Origin: Nemertoderma westbladi
Lineage: Eukaryota; Xenacoelomorpha; Nemertodermatida; Nemertodermatidae
DNA: 64,000 nucleotides
Direction: 5' to 3'
Assembly: GCA_032718475.1 (NCBI GenBank)
Contig: JAUCBJ010003082.1
Coordinates: 1-64,000, forward strand
The notes beneath the pieces were generated by a model. That model made no database searches. It saw only the letters and a list, made by a program, of their open reading frames with translations, and had not been told where the DNA came from. Position numbers and translations under genes: made by a program. How positions within the stretch are numbered: the stretch's first letter is position 1; each line of letters opens with the position of its first letter. Positions 15,869 through 26,924 of this stretch are shown here, in pieces.

Positions 15869-16274
15869 ATTAACTTCAATGTACTCAAACACAACCTCAA
15901 AAATATTTTACTGTATACTCCTCTATTACAATCCTACCGCGGCCGCTCGTATTTACAATAATGTAATTGTTTTTGATAATTATGATATTACGAAACGATC
16001 GCTGATGTAAAAGAGCCCTTAAAAACTTTGTTGTTAAAAAAGTTACTTTCTTCAAATTGTATATGACAGGTATTACTAGTCAGTGGTTATATTAAATTAT
16101 AAGCGATTGTATATGTCTGTCCATTACAGTGCAGTTGGCATAAGCCAATATTTAAATTTAATATTAATAAATTAAATATACTTTAAGTTACAATTCAGTT
16201 TCATTGTAAATAACCCGTCCATCTCTAAAGTGCAGTATATATACAACTCTATGGACGAAGAGATACGGTTATGA

Positions 16275-16490
16275 ATGAATGCTGGAACGGATAAGCGTGT
16301 CATCACGTGTTGGTCTTGTATCGCTTTGAGTCCTGTTCCCCTTCGTCATCTCGAGATAATTCCAGAACCCGACATGGATTTACGGATGGATACGTTAAGT
16401 GATTTATACGGGGAGATTAAGTTAGTCTGCTTATTCGATGTAGATAAGTTTCTCGGAGCATTTAGCGAAAACCAAGGCGATTTAAAGTAG
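16275..16490 (+). other. Short coding-like open frame, unidentified
   Basis: A 71-codon frame with a rather coding-like composition (PEPDMDLRMDTLSDLYGEIK in the middle) in an otherwise AT-rich non-coding stretch. I recognise no domain. The upstream ATG at 16252 is in another frame. It could be a terminal exon or decayed gene fragment, or chance. No promoter, splice sites or partner exons could be assigned with confidence. Confidence 0.15.
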
Positions 16491-17137
16491 ACCTGTGTAG
16501 CCCAATGGCTCGCTTGAGACAGGATGACTTAATATAAACTGTGAAATACTTTCGGTTTGACGTGAGGCCAGATAAGTTGGTGGCAGTAGGTAACGCAGGA
16601 CGAATTTTAATTTTGAATAGATTTCTGTCTGTTGGAAAAGTTAAATTCGTTAGATAAAGAGTTATTATTAATCATTGTGAATAAAAACAAGATATCCATA
16701 ATAATGTATTTATTTATAATAATTCAAATGATTTATTAAATATATTATTCAATAGAGTGTTGTAATACAAATTGCATAATTTTAGGTTTAATTTGTTGAT
16801 ACTACTGACGGACAATAGCAAACAATTATTATTAGCACAAAAAGGAAAAGCGCCACAACCAGATGTTCCAATATAGAAGCGATGGGTGTTGCTACATAAT
16901 AAATTATATCAAAGTTACCAAACGATAAATATTTAATCAAAATACCACCACATCTACAGTAACCTGAGGTACAAATCATATTAAATCATAAATTTAGGGA
17001 AAATCAGAATTTACCGCATCATTTATAAATAACTATTCTACAAACGTTTATCCATCACCAATACTAATAAACAATATTATGTTACGTAATAAACCCACGT
17101 AGATACACAAAGTCCAAAACTGGTGGATAAATCTCAT
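16491..17137. other. 3' flank of the MTHFD1 gene, no separate gene
   Basis: AT-rich sequence downstream of the minus-strand MTHFD1 stop. On the minus strand the first canonical AATAAA signals are at 16732-16737 and 16709-16714, implying a 3' UTR of about 400 nt; a weaker TATAAA is at 17022-17027. The short minus-strand frame at 16788-16979 has no coding character. Confidence 0.5.
16709..16737 (-). terminator. Candidate polyadenylation signals for MTHFD1
   Basis: Two AATAAA hexamers on the minus strand (16732-16737 and 16709-16714), 400-430 nt beyond the MTHFD1 stop codon. They are the nearest canonical signals in the right orientation. In AT-rich DNA such hexamers also occur by chance. Confidence 0.35.
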
Positions 17138-19939
17138 CTAGAATAAACCTGATACAATCCCGGTATCCGTATCTATATCGATATCGTAGAAACACGGCCG
17201 TGTCGGTAGTCCTGGCATCGTACTCATAGTACCGATCAGCGGGTAGAGGAAGCCAGCGCCGACACTGGCACGGACGTCGGACACGGGAATCCGGAAGCCG
17301 GAAGGCGCCCCCTTCCGGGTGGGGTCCGCGGTGAACGAGAGATGCGTCTTAGCCATACAGATGGGCAGCCCCCCGAACCCCTGGGCCGTGTACACCGCGA
17401 TCTTACGCGCCGCCGTGTCGCTGATATCAACGCCGTCGGCTCCGTAGATTTCCCGCGCGATCGTTTCTATTTTATCCGCGATAGGAGAATCGAGATCGTA
17501 AAGGAACTTAAAGTTCGACGGTTGATCGCAAGCGCGTTGGACCGCGCGCGCTAACTCCACAGCTCCAGCGCCACCTAGCGCCCAGTGCCGGCACACTACG
17601 GCGTCCAACGCCCCCGCGCGGATGGCCTCGGAAGCGGCGACCTCCAGCTCGGCCTCCGTGTCCGTCGGGAAGGCGTTCAAGGCGACGACCACCGGCACCC
17701 CGAACCGCCGCGCGTTGGCGACCTGGCGCGCGAGGTTGGAGACTGCGCCAGCGCGCACCAACTCGACGCTCTCGGTCGCGTAGACTTCTGGCAACGGATG
17801 CCCGGGCGCCACCGACGGCCCGCCCCCGTGCATCTTGAGCGCCCGCACCGTGGCCACCAGCACTACCGCGTGGGGCGTCAACCCCGAGGCGCGGCACTTT
17901 ATATTGAAGAACTTCTCCATGCCGACGTCGGCGCCGAATCCCGCCTCCGTGACGACCAGCCCCTCGGGGCCGACGAGTTTCAACGCGATCCTATCCGCGA
18001 CGATGGACGAGTTCCCGTGGGCGATGTTGGCGAACGGGCCCGCGTGCACCAGCACCGGGGAGCCCTCGAGACTCTGCATCAGGTTGGGTTTAATCGCGTC
18101 CTTGAGGAGCACAGCGAGGGCGCCGGTGACCCCGAGGTCGTCCGCGGTGACCGGGGTCCCGCCGCAACTCGAGGCCACCACAACCCGTCCGATGCGAGCC
18201 TTCAGGTCCCCGAGGTCCGTGGCCAACGCAAGGATGGCCATCAACTCGGAGGCCGCCGTTATGTCGTACTGCGCGGGGCGAGTCATCCCCTTCTCGGTGG
18301 GCGAACACCCGATGGTGATCCCGCGGAGGAACCTGTCGTTAACGTCAACGACCCGTTGCCACGTTATCGTCGCTACATCGACGTCTAACCGAACGAATCT
18401 CGAGACTTCCTCCTCGGTTAACTGCGACGGTTCGTCTTTATCGATTCGCAACTTGGCCAACCGGCGTTTCTGCACGGCGGAGAAGCGACCCTTAGCGACG
18501 AGACGACCGAACAGGGCGGAATCCGTCTGGGTCGCTTCGTGGAAGATCCGTGCATCCAAGGCGGCGGCTAGCAGGTTAGTGGCCGCCGTTACCGCGTGGA
18601 TGTCGCCGGTTAGATGCAGGTTGAACTCTTCCATCGGGATGACCTGCGAGTAGCCGCCCCCGGCGGCGCCTCCCTTTATCCCGAAGGTCGGACCTTGCGA
18701 CGGCTGACGCAGACACGCCACCACGTTGCGCCCGCAATGCGCCCCCAACGCCTGCGCCAACCCCATCACCGTGGTGCTCTTACCCTCCCCCAGTGGCGTC
18801 GGCGTGACCCCGGTGACCACCACGTACTTCCCGGAAGGCTGTCCGCTCAACCGCTCGACGACCTCCAATGAAACTTTCGCTTTACTGGTCCCGTACGGCT
18901 CGATCTCGGTGCTGAGCAACCCGATCTCCTTGGCGAGCACCGCGACGTCTTTGGGCGTCTGAGATCGGGCCGCCTCGATATCCGACGGTACGGGATCCAG
19001 AGGTCGCAACGGCAGGTAGACGATCGGCCACGCGGAGACCGAATGCCGCCGGCCCCACCGCACGGCCGACTCAACTGTGTTCCGCATCAACATGGCGACG
19101 GTCATAGGTCCGACTCCGCCAGGAACCGGTGTTATATGCGAAGCGACCTCGCGGCACGACGCGTAATGGCAGTCGCCTAGGAGACGCGAGCCGGACTTCT
19201 TGGTGCTGTCTGGCACCGGATTGATTCCGCAGTCGATGACCACCGCCCCCGGTTTCAACCAATCCCCACGGACCAACTCCGCTTTACCGATCCCCACGAC
19301 GACCACGTCGGCTCCCGCAGTCACGCTGCTGAGATCCTTCGTACGGGAGTGGCAGGTCGTCACGGTGGCGTGGTTCGCGATCAGTAAGTCGCGCATTGGG
19401 GCACCAAGGATCTTACTTCGACCGAGAACCACGGCAGAAGCGCCTGAGAGGTTGAACCCAGTCAACTGGATCAACTCTAGACACCCGCGCGGTGTGCAGG
19501 GGACGAACCCAGACAGGTCGCCCCGAGACAGACGTCCAGCGTTCACCTCGTGCAGACCATCCACATCCTTCTCCGGGTCCACCGCGTTGGTACATTTGTT
19601 GGAATCGATTGGATTAACGGAATCGAGAGGCAGTTGCACTATAATTCCGTGGATTCGCCGGTCCTCATTGAGCTGTTTAATACGTTGGAGGACTTCCCTT
19701 TCATTAGCGGAGCGCTCTAGATGGGCGTGGATCGCGTACATTCCGATTTCCTCTGCCGCCCGAATCTTCATTCGGATATAAACGTTGGAATCCTCCCGCC
19801 CTCCGACTTGGACGATTGCTAAACCCGGTTTGAAGTTGGGGTCATCTGATTCTCGGATAGACGTGACTTCATGTTTCAGTTGGTTGCGTATTGATTTGGC
19901 GATTTCACTGCCTTTTATTATTTGAGCTTCTGTCGTCAT
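17138..19939 (-). CDS. MTHFD1: C-1-tetrahydrofolate synthase, cytosolic trifunctional enzyme, intronless
   Basis: A single uninterrupted frame of 933 codons, matching the usual length of the animal cytosolic enzyme (about 935). Residues 1-300 form the methylene-THF dehydrogenase/cyclohydrolase domain: the YxxxK catalytic pair (Y54, K58), QLPL (102-105), DPEKDVDG (121-128), the NADP-binding [10 protein letters not shown] (173-182) and PGGVGPMT (273-280). A linker leads to the 10-formyl-THF synthetase domain with the ATP-binding [10 protein letters not shown] (381-390), followed by the conserved glycine-rich and [10 protein letters not shown] segments. All key residues look intact, so the three activities (dehydrogenase, cyclohydrolase, ATP-dependent formate ligase) are expected in the cytosol. 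No mitochondrial presequence is visible, which with the intact N-terminal domain argues against MTHFD1L. Odd points are the absence of introns and a strong GC rise over the C-terminal two-thirds (about 17200-19000). It could be an intact retrocopy or the native gene of an intron-poor genome. Confidence 0.96.
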   Translation of the reverse strand: MTTEAQIIKGSEIAKSIRNQLKHEVTSIRESDDPNFKPGLAIVQVGGREDSNVYIRMKIRAAEEIGMYAIHAHLERSANEREVLQRIKQLNEDRRIHGIIVQLPLDSVNPIDSNKCTNAVDPEKDVDGLHEVNAGRLSRGDLSGFVPCTPRGCLELIQLTGFNLSGASAVVLGRSKILGAPMRDLLIANHATVTTCHSRTKDLSSVTAGADVVVVGIGKAELVRGDWLKPGAVVIDCGINPVPDSTKKSGSRLLGDCHYASCREVASHITPVPGGVGPMTVAMLMRNTVESAVRWGRRHSVSAWPIVYLPLRPLDPVPSDIEAARSQTPKDVAVLAKEIGLLSTEIEPYGTSKAKVSLEVVERLSGQPSGKYVVVTGVTPTPLGEGKSTTVMGLAQALGAHCGRNVVACLRQPSQGPTFGIKGGAAGGGYSQVIPMEEFNLHLTGDIHAVTAATNLLAAALDARIFHEATQTDSALFGRLVAKGRFSAVQKRRLAKLRIDKDEPSQLTEEEVSRFVRLDVDVATITWQRVVDVNDRFLRGITIGCSPTEKGMTRPAQYDITAASELMAILALATDLGDLKARIGRVVVASSCGGTPVTADDLGVTGALAVLLKDAIKPNLMQSLEGSPVLVHAGPFANIAHGNSSIVADRIALKLVGPEGLVVTEAGFGADVGMEKFFNIKCRASGLTPHAVVLVATVRALKMHGGGPSVAPGHPLPEVYATESVELVRAGAVSNLARQVANARRFGVPVVVALNAFPTDTEAELEVAASEAIRAGALDAVVCRHWALGGAGAVELARAVQRACDQPSNFKFLYDLDSPIADKIETIAREIYGADGVDISDTAARKIAVYTAQGFGGLPICMAKTHLSFTADPTRKGAPSGFRIPVSDVRASVGAGFLYPLIGTMSTMPGLPTRPCFYDIDIDTDTGIVSGLF

Positions 19940-19959
19940 TGTTTAGGAAAATGTAAATG

Positions 19960-19970
19960 CTAAAATGAAG
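19960..19970 (-). promoter_or_regulatory. 3' splice-acceptor-like site 20 nt before the MTHFD1 ATG
   Basis: On the minus strand CTTCATTTTAG ends exactly 20 nt upstream of the ATG at 19937-19939. It resembles a pyrimidine-rich 3' splice site, either of a 5' UTR intron or of spliced-leader trans-splicing. NGDN shows an AG at the same distance (41585-41586). Both may be chance. Confidence 0.25.
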
Positions 19971-20088
19971 GCTTCATGGGGTTGGGTACGGTACCGGTAC
20001 AGTCACGATTTGGGTAGGGCCTATCCGCCTATCAGCCTATCTACAAATGCAACACCACTAATCCCAGGTACAGCAATACCACGGGTGG

Positions 20089-20122
20089 AAAAAACCTAGC
20101 AGCCTAGTGATCTAGGTTTTTT
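20089..20122. other. Perfect 11-bp stem hairpin upstream of MTHFD1
   Basis: AAAAAACCTAG (20089-20099) and CTAGGTTTTTT (20112-20122) are perfect inverted repeats separated by 12 bases, about 150 bp upstream of the MTHFD1 ATG. On either strand it would transcribe to a stem followed by a U run, but no RNA gene can be assigned. Confidence 0.5.
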
Positions 20123-20264
20123 GGGTATAACTTTTCGCCGTATCCGTATGCATTTGCTGTATCCGTATGTACATACGCATATGTGCCGTATGTAATGGAT
20201 TCCTTTGGAGAATAATCCGTATGTGATTTTAAAGATTAGGCATTGCGGACCAGTAAGATAAGAA

Positions 20265-21088
20265 GTGCACAACACACATGCAGACTGAAGACAGGTAGGC
20301 CTACTTACACACTTAAAGCTAAGTGATTTAAAGAGTGTGGCTGCCGCTACCTTATGTCAAATAAACAATGCAGGACAGGTCCAGGATGAGTGACAGCCGG
20401 TATCCGCCAGCCCCGGGATGCGCCAGCAGTGCAGTACTGCAGTAGGCCTACAGGCCTACCTATAAACCATAACTCTTCTTGACGCCGTTTTGGAAATCTA
20501 ACCAACCGTGATTTATTTTTGAACTGCTTTTCCACCTGTCCACTAACCTGGTTATAGAATGTTGTTGGTTGCTACAGTATATGGCACTAACATAGTATAG
20601 ACTGATAGAAGCAGCAATGAGAATGCTAAGCTGCTAAGGGAATAAACATTCGCACAGATATTGAAAACCCTCGTGTCAGTTTGTCCTTCTTTGTGAATTT
20701 ATTAACATATAATACCTTTACTTTCGCCGTTTCGGGGCCAGTATTTAGTTAACCATAGCAGGCCCTATGCAGCCAAGTGCCAACAAGACCAACCTAGTGC
20801 CAGTTAGTCAAACCACGTGTCAGCGAGTGCAACCGGGTGCCAGTAATTAATCTAAGTTCAACCGGGCGGCCAGGTGTCAGTTAGTACAATAAAACAAGCG
20901 CTGTGGCGCATCCCGGGACTGAAGGACATCATCCTGTCATCTGTCACTCATCCTGGACGGCTGGACCTACAATGTTTATTTGACATAAGGTATAGAGCTG
21001 TAGAGGCAGCCACATGCCACACTCTTTAAATCACTTAGCTTAAGTAGGCCTACCGGTACCTGTCTTCAGTCTGCATGTGTGTTGTGCA
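20265..21088. mobile_element. Foldback (inverted-repeat) non-autonomous element
   Basis: The left arm (about 20265-20420) starts ACAACACACATGCAGACTGA, with later landmarks CTAAGTGATTTAAAGAGTGTGG, AATAAACA and CCAGGATGAGTGACAG. It returns in inverted order at about 20905-21088, with small insertions such as an extra ACCGG. The roughly 480-bp interior contains degenerate copies of an AGTGCCAGT/AGTGCAACC word. No transposase frame is present. Terminal repeats this long without coding sequence fit a foldback/MITE-like DNA transposon; no target duplication was resolved. Confidence 0.7.
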
Positions 21089-21837
21089 GGCACTCCTTAA
21101 ATATAGGGGACCCTACTTTTTTTTTTCAAAAATTGAAAATGCTGATGTCAGATTTTATGCATTCATTATATATCGGTATATATATTTACATATCTGCATT
21201 AGGGTTCAACAGAAGGCACTTTATGGGGCCGAACCGAACCGAACCGAAGCAGGGCCAACTTCGGGCCGAACCGAACCGAATCCGAACCGAAGTTCAGAAA
21301 GTTAGCAAGTTACAGAGTTATGGTCATAAATTCGTATTTACGTCACTATCAGACTATACTGGTTGACTGGCAGTGGCAGACTGGTACCTATATGGTCTGA
21401 GGACTTAGCGAGAAAGCTATGATTAATTAAAAAAATAAATACTACAAATTAAAATGGCAATATTTACATTACTGTACATTACTAACCTAAACTACTGTAT
21501 ACTTACTGTATGCATGCACTCACTGTATGCATCACATTTTCACCCGTAGTAAGCCGTTCAGTAATGACATCAAATTTAGAAAACCTCACTAAAAGTACAG
21601 GTAGTCTTTGTAATACTATTTATATGAGGTAGTAGGTATATTTGGTATTACGTATCAAAGTTATGATTAATTAAAAAATAGGGTACTACAAAGTAAAATG
21701 GCAATATTTGATATTTAGCCTAACCTAAACTACTGTATAATTAAGCTAATTTTGAAACTACCCAAGTAACCTGGAAACAATAAAAAAAATAATGCCATTT
21801 AAATGAAAGTTCAGTCCAAAATTAAGGGTGTAAACGT

Positions 21838-22077
21838 TAAGCAGACAGTGGTGCAGATAGTGGTGCAGATACCTGGTGCGGCCAGTGGTGCAGACAGTGG
21901 TGCAGCGTGCAGACAGTGGTGCCGATACTGGTGCAGACAGTGGTGCAGACACTGGTGCAGACAGTGGTGCAGACATTGGTGCAGACAGTGGTGCAGACAG
22001 TGCTGCAGACAGTGGTGCAGACACTGGTGCAGACAGTGGTGCAGACACTGGTCCAGACAGTGGTGCAGACACCTGGT
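21838..22077. repeat. 12/24-bp minisatellite, left arm of the hAT palindrome
   Basis: About 20 copies of GTGCAGACAGTG alternating with GTGCAGACACTG. The same unit occurs in reverse complement at 22268-22607, so a transcript through the element could fold into a long double-stranded hairpin. Confidence 0.93.
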
Positions 22078-22267
22078 GAAAATACTGAAATACCAGAGTA
22101 CCACAAAACACAATACCACCAGGCACTATTATATTATATTTTATCATAGACTTTATTATCTACAAATATGCGAGTAACTACTGAAAGGTTCTACATGAAA
22201 TACTGAACGGGTGAATGTGCCCTGATTACAAATAATTATAAGAGGTGTGTACGAAAATAATTAAGTG

Positions 22268-22607
22268 CAGACTGCACCAGTCTGCAAAAGGTGCCTGCAC
22301 CACTGCCTGCACCAGTGTCTGCACCACTGTCTGCACCACTCTGCCACTGTCTGCACCACTGTCTGCACCACTGTCTGCACCAGTGTCTGCACCACTGTCT
22401 GCACCCGGGTCTGCACCACTGCCACTGCCTGCACCACTGTCTGCACCAGTGTCAGCACCACTGTCTGCACCAGTGTCTGCACAACTGTCTGCACCAGGTG
22501 TCTGCACCACTGTCTGCACCAGTGCGTGCACCACTGTCTGCACCAGGTGTCTGCACCACTGTATGCATCACTGTCTGCACCACTGTCTGCTCTGCACCAG
22601 TGTCTGC
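22268..22607. repeat. 12/24-bp minisatellite, right (inverted) arm
   Basis: About 28 copies of CTGCACCACTGT/CTGCACCAGTGT, the reverse complement of the unit at 21838-22077, with occasional extra bases (CTGCACCAGGTGT). Because the unit is a multiple of three, long repeat-only frames exist on both strands; none is taken as a gene. Confidence 0.93.
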
Positions 22608-22954
22608 TTAACGTTTACACTCCAAAATTAATTAGTACAACGATGGACAGATTGATTAGTCTTACTGTCTTCTGGTCTTAGCTAAATCAGTCAATGTAAT
22701 ACTTGGAATATTTAGCAAAGTCTGCTCCGAGCTTCTGCAGTATCAATTGCAGAAGCCGAACCGAACCGAAATTGCCAAACTTCGGCCCGAACCGAACCGA
22801 AGCCGAAGCTTCTGTTGAGCCCTAATCTGCATATTCAATATAGGCCTATGAATTTTTTTTTATGTGAATTTTGAGTAGGCCTATAATGACATCGACAAAT
22901 AAAAGTAACGAAACATAACTTTGAAAAAAGCCTAAAACTCGGTATGACTAATTA

Positions 22955-23055
22955 CCCAAACGCACCCAATCGGCACCCAAACGCACCCAAACGGCACCCA
23001 AACGCACCCAATCGGCACCCAAACGGCACCCAATGGTACCCAAACGGCATTAAAA
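22955..23055. repeat. Inverted arm of the GGCGTTTGGGT minisatellite
   Basis: A short run of CACCCAAACGGCACCCAAACG units, the reverse complement of the minisatellite that begins at about 23235. The two form an inverted pair about 180 bp apart. Confidence 0.8.
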
Positions 23056-23234
23056 TTGAACTGCCGGATGAAAATTACCCTCCTATAGGGTACTCCCTGG
23101 CATCCTAAATCAGTTGAGTCAATAGGTAAACGGTGAAATTAACCGGTACCTACCAAATACCAGAATACTGAAATACGGTACCAGCAGATTGGTATGTAGA
23201 ATAGCTTACTGTCTGACTGTAAACAAGCTGGCGT

Positions 23235-23690
23235 ATAAGTATGTTAGAATGCCGTTTGGGTGGCGTTTGGGTATGTTAGAATGCCGTTTGTTTGAGTGGC
23301 GTTTGGGTAAGGTAGAATTCCGTTTGGGTGGCGTTTGGGTATGTTATAATGCCGTTTGGGTAGCGTTTGAGTATGTTAGAATGCCGTTTGGGTGGCGTTT
23401 GGGTATGTTAGAATGCCGTGTTTGGGTGGCGTTTGGGTATGTTAGAATGCCGTTTGGGTAGCGTTTGAGTATGTTAGAATGCCGTTTGGGTGGCGTTTGG
23501 GTATGTTAGAATGCCGTTTGGGTGGCGTTTGGGTATGTTAGAATGCCGTTTGAGTGGCGTTTGGGTAAGGCAGTAAGGTAGAATGCCGTTTGGGTATGTT
23601 AGAATGCCGTTTGGGTGGCGTTTGGTTATGTTATAATGCCGTTTGGGTGGCGTTTGGGTATGTTAGAATGCCGTTTGGGTGGCGTTTGGT
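23235..23690. repeat. Minisatellite of GCCGTTTGGGTGGCGTTTGG / TATGTTAGAAT units
   Basis: About 14 imperfect copies of a roughly 31-34-bp unit that pairs GCCGTTTGGGTGGCGTTTGG with GTATGTTAGAAT. The array is cut at 23690 by the 14.6-kb insertion and resumes at 38265-38325. Confidence 0.9.
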
Positions 23691-23885
23691 GTTTGCGCTT
23701 TTAAGACCTTTGACAGTTTAACCTGCCAAATTAGGATGTCTTTTGGATGATATATATTCTTTAGCTTATGACGAGTATTTGATACACTACATTAGCCGAA
23801 GCCAGTCTATGCGCAATCATTCACCCGCTGGATATACCCGGGAGACTGAGTTCGGAGCTTAATGATTGATGGTGTAAGCCTACCG
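23690..23885. repeat. Left 196-bp terminal direct repeat
   Basis: Begins TGTTTGCGCTTTTAAGACC and ends GTGTAAGCCTACCG. It is repeated with no difference seen at 38069-38264 (constant offset 14379). It would be the 3' LTR if the minus-strand gag-pol belongs to it. It contains an ATATATATT stretch but no obvious polyadenylation hexamer. Confidence 0.9.
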
Positions 23886-24855
23886 TATTATTCGACTGAT
23901 ATATAATCTCTGACAAATATTATTCACTTTCGGGAAATATTAACAGTTCCTTTAGGACGTGGCGCTCTAAATATGTAAACAGAGTTATGACTTAAACTAG
24001 ACACAACGAAAAGGCTATAGATTCACGTATATGGCGCATTCTTTAGGAGATGCTTTGTTATCAGTTACAATCATACACAATGCTGCACAATACTGCACAC
24101 TAATCTGCCGACCTTCACTAAATTTGGTCACGTATAAAGAGAGCAACATACAATTTATGTCGGGCATATGAAATAGCATTAGATTCACTTCAAACCACTT
24201 AACATAGGTCGCAATCGTTTATCTGTAACTGGTCTCTCTAACCTTTAGTATATCAAGAAGGTGGGGTATCTGACTATTGATCAGTATTCCAAATATAATC
24301 TTCCATCAACAAATATAATGAATAACCGACAGTAAAAGCAGTAAAGTTAAGGTATAAATGATTATTAAGTGAGTGAATTAACTCGATAACAGATATACGT
24401 TCTATAATTAAGCCTACTAATGTTAAACTAAAGACTGAAACACGGAGGTGCCAAAAGCCGGTGTTCTTAGGCTCTGGGCAAAAACATAACACTGAATTAC
24501 TGAGTTTCTGTATCCAACTCCAACACAGAGTCAAAAAACGCTCTGATTGGTCGACCGAGCAACGAGAGAACAAAGAAACAAAGAAATGTCGACGTGGCAA
24601 TATCAGCTGTTAGCCGTCGTCATGGTAGCGACACTGTTTTCAAGAGGATCTAGCTTATTGCGTCGCGAGATTGCGGATTATGTCCTCTAAAGTACAAATA
24701 CAGAAGAAATGACTTTTATGTCCTCTAAAACACCAGTACAGCAAGGACACGGCCTTTTTATGCCTGGTAAACCAACCACAGAGTACTTTACGGGGAAAAT
24801 AACCGGCTAATTACGCAAAAGCTTTTACACCGCTCCCAGAAAATGGGATTTAAGT
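23886..24855. other. No gene seen
   Basis: Unique-looking, moderately AT-rich sequence inside the 14.6-kb insertion, directly inward of the left direct repeat. The minus-strand frame at 24274-24600 lacks coding character. No RNA gene or further repeat was recognised. Confidence 0.5.
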
Positions 24856-26316
24856 CTATAAAATATAACAAATCACAGTTTCTAAAATATAAAGATACTC
24901 TAAACAGTTAGTCTTTCTTACACAGACGGCGTTTACGCAGTTTTTTGAGGCTAGCAAGAGTCCTTTTCTCTTTGGGGCGAGCCACTTTACTAGGAGGGCT
25001 ATAAATCCTGGGTGAAGGGTGCAATATGATTGCATCAGAAGGTGTAGGATTATGGTCGGGGTATCCGCCGTTTCGATATGCTTCTCCTCGAGCTGATTTT
25101 CCTCCGCTCGTAGCTGGATACGTTCATCCAAAAACTCTCGCAGAGAATGGGGTTGTCTAAGTTAGATATCTTCTTAGAGATTCTGGACTTCACAATCGAA
25201 CTGAGATAAGGCCAATTCGTTTATCGATTGGACTTACTGTTATAACTTACGTTTATCTGAACAAACGCAGGTTTCTTTTTGATCTTTGTAGAATAGCGTT
25301 TAATTCGTTTCGCACAACGTTCTCCTTCACCTTGATAAAGGGTTGTATCGCGTTAAACGGGGACGACCATACGGTTGGATAGTGATATTAGGTGTCCGCG
25401 TCACAATCCGGCTAGGTAAGATGGGCGGCTAGCTAGAAATCACTGTCGGAGTGTTACCGATTAATTGTTAGGGTAGCACTAGATCTTTGAACAGTGAATA
25501 CAGTCCGCGAGGATCTGCGACACCACCAGGATCGCAGGTCTGAGGTCCAACTAAGGAATGAGGAGGTTTGACCGAGTATTCCGGGACTCTGATCGTAGGT
25601 TTACTCCAGGATCGTTCGAGCCGAGTGAGCATAGGTGGTACGTCAAACAAGTTTCGCTCGAAACTCCAGTAAATATAACGAGCACAACTGTGTTTAACAC
25701 AACGTTTCCGTGGATGTTTATGTCTTTCCGTTTATTAGTTGGGTCTAGGGCATTTATCATAATAATACCAAAGACGCACGTCTGGTAGGGGAAACGCGGG
25801 TGATATTTATTTGTTGTTACAATGCTTCTATCAAGAATTCCAAATATACGTTGGAGTTACCGCGTTTATTTGTTTCTTTAGTGTCTTTTCTTTCGAGTCG
25901 ATTTCGAATAGAATTTTCGCATTCGAATTTCAGTTTATGGTTCCGACTCCGCTGGGCAGGATATATAGTCGACATAGTCCGTATTATGTAAATCGATAGG
26001 ATGACCAGTAGTTAAGAAGACCATATACGTACCATTACGCTGCGTATATCGAGCAGCGAATTTTCTATAGTCCAACTCGCGCGAGCTGCTCTTGGGACAT
26101 TGGCGGTTCGATATAACGACCATCGTCCTCCGCAGCAGTTGGACTAACGTCGCCGCATATTAAGCTATCAACAAACGCTTGTAAAAGTAGAGTATATCGC
26201 TCCCCGATACTAAGACCATCTTCTATCAACTCCGTCATATCTGCTATATATGAGTTTATCCATATTATAATGAGTTTATATTTAGGCGAGCGGGCGTCGC
26301 TGCCTACCCCAATCAA
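24856..26316 (-). pseudogene. Unidentified coding-like region 3' of pol, probably decayed or spliced
   Basis: On the same strand as gag-pol, a succession of overlapping open stretches in changing frames has protein-like composition. They are 26065-26238 (starting MTELIEDGLSIGERY), 25935-26123 (RKFAARYTQRNGTYMVF), a stretch ending at 25817, 25468-25700 (FERNLFDVPPMLTRLERSW, ending KDLVLP), 25230-25360 (a basic stretch ending at a GTAAGT donor) and 24885-25190 (a charged LREFLDERIQLRAEENQ stretch, with a basic tail in another frame ending at about 24922). This could be a multi-exon accessory gene in the position where some BEL elements carry env-like frames, a captured host gene, or a frameshifted relic. 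I recognise no domain or membrane protein feature. It is a low-confidence call based on composition. Confidence 0.25.
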
Positions 26317-26924
26317 CCCCCGGACAGTACGAGATCCTCAGTGCCGATGTGTCGTCGCCGCTGTACTTTCGCCAACGACGTAGCCGCACAACGACAACGA
26401 CAACCGGCACAAGTCACTCAACTGTCCACTCAACTGTCACTACGCACATTCGGGCCATTTGTCCGTTAGTCAATGCCTTCCAGAATGTCACTGTATTATT
26501 ATGTATCCTTGGATACTAGTAGTGCGCTATTTATTCCCTATGCTATTCAATGGGACAAGCTTTCTATTGTTCTTTTAACTCACTTCTAATTCTAGCGTGG
26601 TTGTTGCCATGGTGACATTATGGAAAGCTAGCGGTAGAATTAGGGTAATTCCAATGCATACAGATCTGGGATGTTATTTAATAGTAATTCTTTAATAGTC
26701 AATGTCCTGTTTATACATGACTTTACGAATTTTATCGGCTATTGACTATGTTTGGGAGACTTTCGTACACGCATACGCATAATAATATAAATCTCCGCTC
26801 CCTTGATCTATTAATTAATGGAATTTTGGGAATGTTATAAATTGCGTAAAATGGCAATTTATTAAATTCATTAAAAGACATGAATTTAAATTTATTCCCT
26901 GAAATTTTATTATTTGATAATTAA

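Larger units (their letters stand above)
21192..22832. mobile_element. Non-autonomous hAT-type element with 8-bp target duplication
   Basis: The element spans 21200-22824, starts TAGGGTTCAACAGAAG and ends CTTCTGTTGAGCCCTA (imperfect terminal inverted repeats). It is flanked by the direct duplication ATCTGCAT (21192-21199 and 22825-22832); 8-bp duplications are typical of hAT elements. Subterminal GAACC-rich blocks (CCGAACCGAACCGAA) sit at about 21226-21296 and 22745-22808. The interior is palindromic: sequence at 21815-21848 returns inverted at about 22600-22632, and each side runs into a GTGCAGACAGTG minisatellite. Open frames through the minisatellites encode only repeats. No transposase is present, so it would need one supplied in trans. 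Confidence 0.88.

Noticed and set aside
17236-19781. Several antisense or shifted frames of 60-270 codons over MTHFD1
   Set aside because: They are shadows of the GC-rich true coding frame, with Arg/Pro/Gly-biased composition and no recognisable domains.
21758-22681. Cys/His-rich or Ala/Ser-rich proteins across the 12-bp minisatellites
   Set aside because: Open frames occur on both strands and in several phases because 12 is a multiple of three. The arrays sit inside a non-autonomous hAT-type element.
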